Positions 62,585 through 64,000 of a stretch of 64,000 nt of DNA are shown piece after piece. Positions within the stretch are counted from its first letter, which is position 1. The number at the start of each line of letters is the position of its first letter. Below the pieces are notes generated by a model, which saw only the letters and a program-made list of their open reading frames with translations, was not told where the DNA came from and ran no database searches. The DNA is from Mytilisepta virgata (lineage: Eukaryota > Mollusca > Bivalvia > Mytilida > Mytilidae): contig CM051520.1 in the NCBI GenBank assembly GCA_028015205.1, positions 11,504,501 through 11,568,500 on the forward strand, written 5' to 3'. The position numbers and the translations under genes are program-made.

Positions 62585-63036
62585 AAGGCCCAAGACCACA
62601 ATTCTTTCATATTGCATTTTCATATTAGCATTATGTCAAATTAAAATAAATTGCACCAGCTCAAACTTTAAAATCTTTCTTTTATTCAATGTACACTCAT
62701 ATAACAGGAAAATATATCAAAATTATAGAAAATTCTATCACTTCAAATTCAAGAAAACCCCCAAAATGTCTTTAAGGAGTATAGTTCACGTAACCCCTAA
62801 CATTCTGAAATTAGGTCATTTTGACAGTCACCAAATTACAACTTTTACTTACTTCTGATTAAAATACTGTTTTAAATTAAGTAATTTGACCCTTGTGCTT
62901 TATATTTTAACTAGGATACTTTGAAAAAGGCAAACAGAAAGTGGGGAAAATTGAAATGGAAAAAATACACTATAAAATATGGGAACTATATTCGTGCAAA
63001 ACAAGATGATGCAGATTAATTGTGGTCTTGGGCCTT
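62585..63036. mobile_element. 452-bp TIR element in the LIMK 3' region
   Basis: AAGGCCCAAGACCACAATT (62585-62603) and its exact 19-bp complement (63018-63036). No open frame, no clear target duplication. It begins 132 bp after the LIMK stop codon and contains the candidate polyadenylation signal. Confidence 0.78.
62645..62650 (+). terminator. Candidate LIMK polyadenylation signal AATAAA
   Basis: First canonical AATAAA after the stop codon (192 bases on), inside the TIR element. The only earlier variant, ATTAAA at 62455, abuts the stop codon. AATAAA also occurs at about 63466. Cleavage site not visible. Confidence 0.5.
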
Positions 63037-64000
63037 AAGGGGACATTTGAATATCGATTATATGTGGTCGTATTTATAATAAACAATATATCTAATATTT
63101 GTTAAGTAAAAATTATGCTTTTAGTTACTAGCAAAATAAGCATGCTCTCGAAACTGCAAAGTAATCTTCTTTAGGTAACTTGTTCTACTCAAAATGTGTG
63201 TTTCCTTTGATTCCTTCTAACAGTTTAGTAAATTAGGCAGTGGGGAAACTAGCGGACATGAAAGATGATATTCTAAAACGGTCACTAATCTTGTTACCAA
63301 AATACTTGATGCCAGGGGGAGTTGTCTGGGGGCAGGTGCTTCCAAAGAGTATCTATGCAATATATGTAAATTGTGAGAAAATATACAGATTATTTGAACA
63401 AATTTTAAAAACAGGTAGAAATTCAAGGTTAAATGAGTATTTCTCAACTGTTACATGGTGAGTAGAAATAAACTGTATATTTCCCTACAGTGTACATATA
63501 TCATTTTTATCCAACAATGATAATTTGTTATCTTTTATCAGAAAAGTCATCAAAATGTTACATTTATAGCCTATTTTAGGAAAGAGATTTTTGGCACATA
63601 ATCTAAGGAGAACATGATGTCATAAACATTGTAAACCAGAACACAATATAAATTTCCATTGCAAGTGAAAAGGAGGGTTCCAGGATATTATGCTATTAGA
63701 AGAATATTGAAACTAACTGACACACTTTATTTGGCTAGAAAATAGACCAGTTTCAAGATAAAATAATATTATAGGCAGGAAGTATACTTTTCACAGTAAA
63801 CTGTATAATAAAGTAATTGTTGTCTCTGTCTCAATACATAGCCCTGACCAACATAATATTATAATAGTGTAGTCATTCGGAGTTGTTTACAATTTTAATC
63901 AGGCTTTGTAAACAATTTAAACATTGTGAAAAATGTTTCCTCTACTGATTTAAAACAACATTACAACATTTGAATAGCTGACAACAACCATTTATTGCAG
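63037..64000. other. No gene seen
   Basis: Downstream flank. An open frame at 63240-63461 has no recognisable motif or splice context; the rest is AT-rich. Confidence 0.5.

Noticed and set aside
63240..63461. Possible downstream exon or small gene
   Set aside because: No motif, no convincing splice sites, and LIMK already has a stop codon and a candidate polyadenylation signal upstream.

Overview
The window is AT-rich animal DNA: coding sequence is split by long introns with GT/AG junctions, and the rest is crowded with dispersed repeats. The repeat vocabulary (AGCTCACCT-type and GTCTCGCCTG-type families followed by CGTCCGT runs, and the AGGCTC...GAGCCT end motif) is what I associate with bivalve molluscs, most likely a mussel. 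That assignment is from memory and was not checked by a search.

Layout. 1-6.2 kb: no confident gene, but a broken minus-strand leucine-rich-repeat relic at about 0.8-1.8 kb. 6.2-7.5 kb: a complete family A element. 7.7-9.24 kb: a decayed non-LTR retrotransposon (reverse transcriptase FADD motif still readable), then a 181-bp foldback element and a 23-bp minisatellite. 11.5-12.5 kb: an intact single-exon class A G-protein-coupled receptor. 13.5-15 kb: a 56-bp minisatellite and a minus-strand LINE tail. 16-24.1 kb: a nested repeat block with family C elements in both orientations, four identical 168-bp tandem units, a large inverted repeat of minisatellite arms and a second family A copy. 24.6-62.5 kb: a complete LIM-domain kinase gene (LIMK) on the plus strand. 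It has 13 coding exons and encodes 953 aa by my splice model: two LIM domains, a PDZ domain, a kinase domain and a long serine-rich acidic tail. Its product should phosphorylate and inactivate cofilin, linking Rho/Rac signalling to actin. Its introns are full of mobile elements. 62.5-64 kb: 3' UTR and flank, including a 452-bp TIR element that contains the only good AATAAA I see near the stop codon.

Main hunt result. Several repeat families with unrelated sequences share one end architecture. A 5' word X is closed into a hairpin by a nearby X'. A core follows, often of tandem units (about 145-170 bp in A, B, C and F). A second X' lies near the 3' end, then a small hairpin, then CTAG/CTTG followed by T. 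Stem bases change in compensating pairs between families and subfamilies, and X can pair with either X' copy but not both. The layout resembles Helitron-like (Helentron/HINE, 'pearl') elements, but the double hairpin and the two-partner X arm are worth a proper look. Other items are a decayed duplicate of a LIM2 exon, a uORF overlapping the LIMK start codon and a transposon-borne candidate polyadenylation signal.
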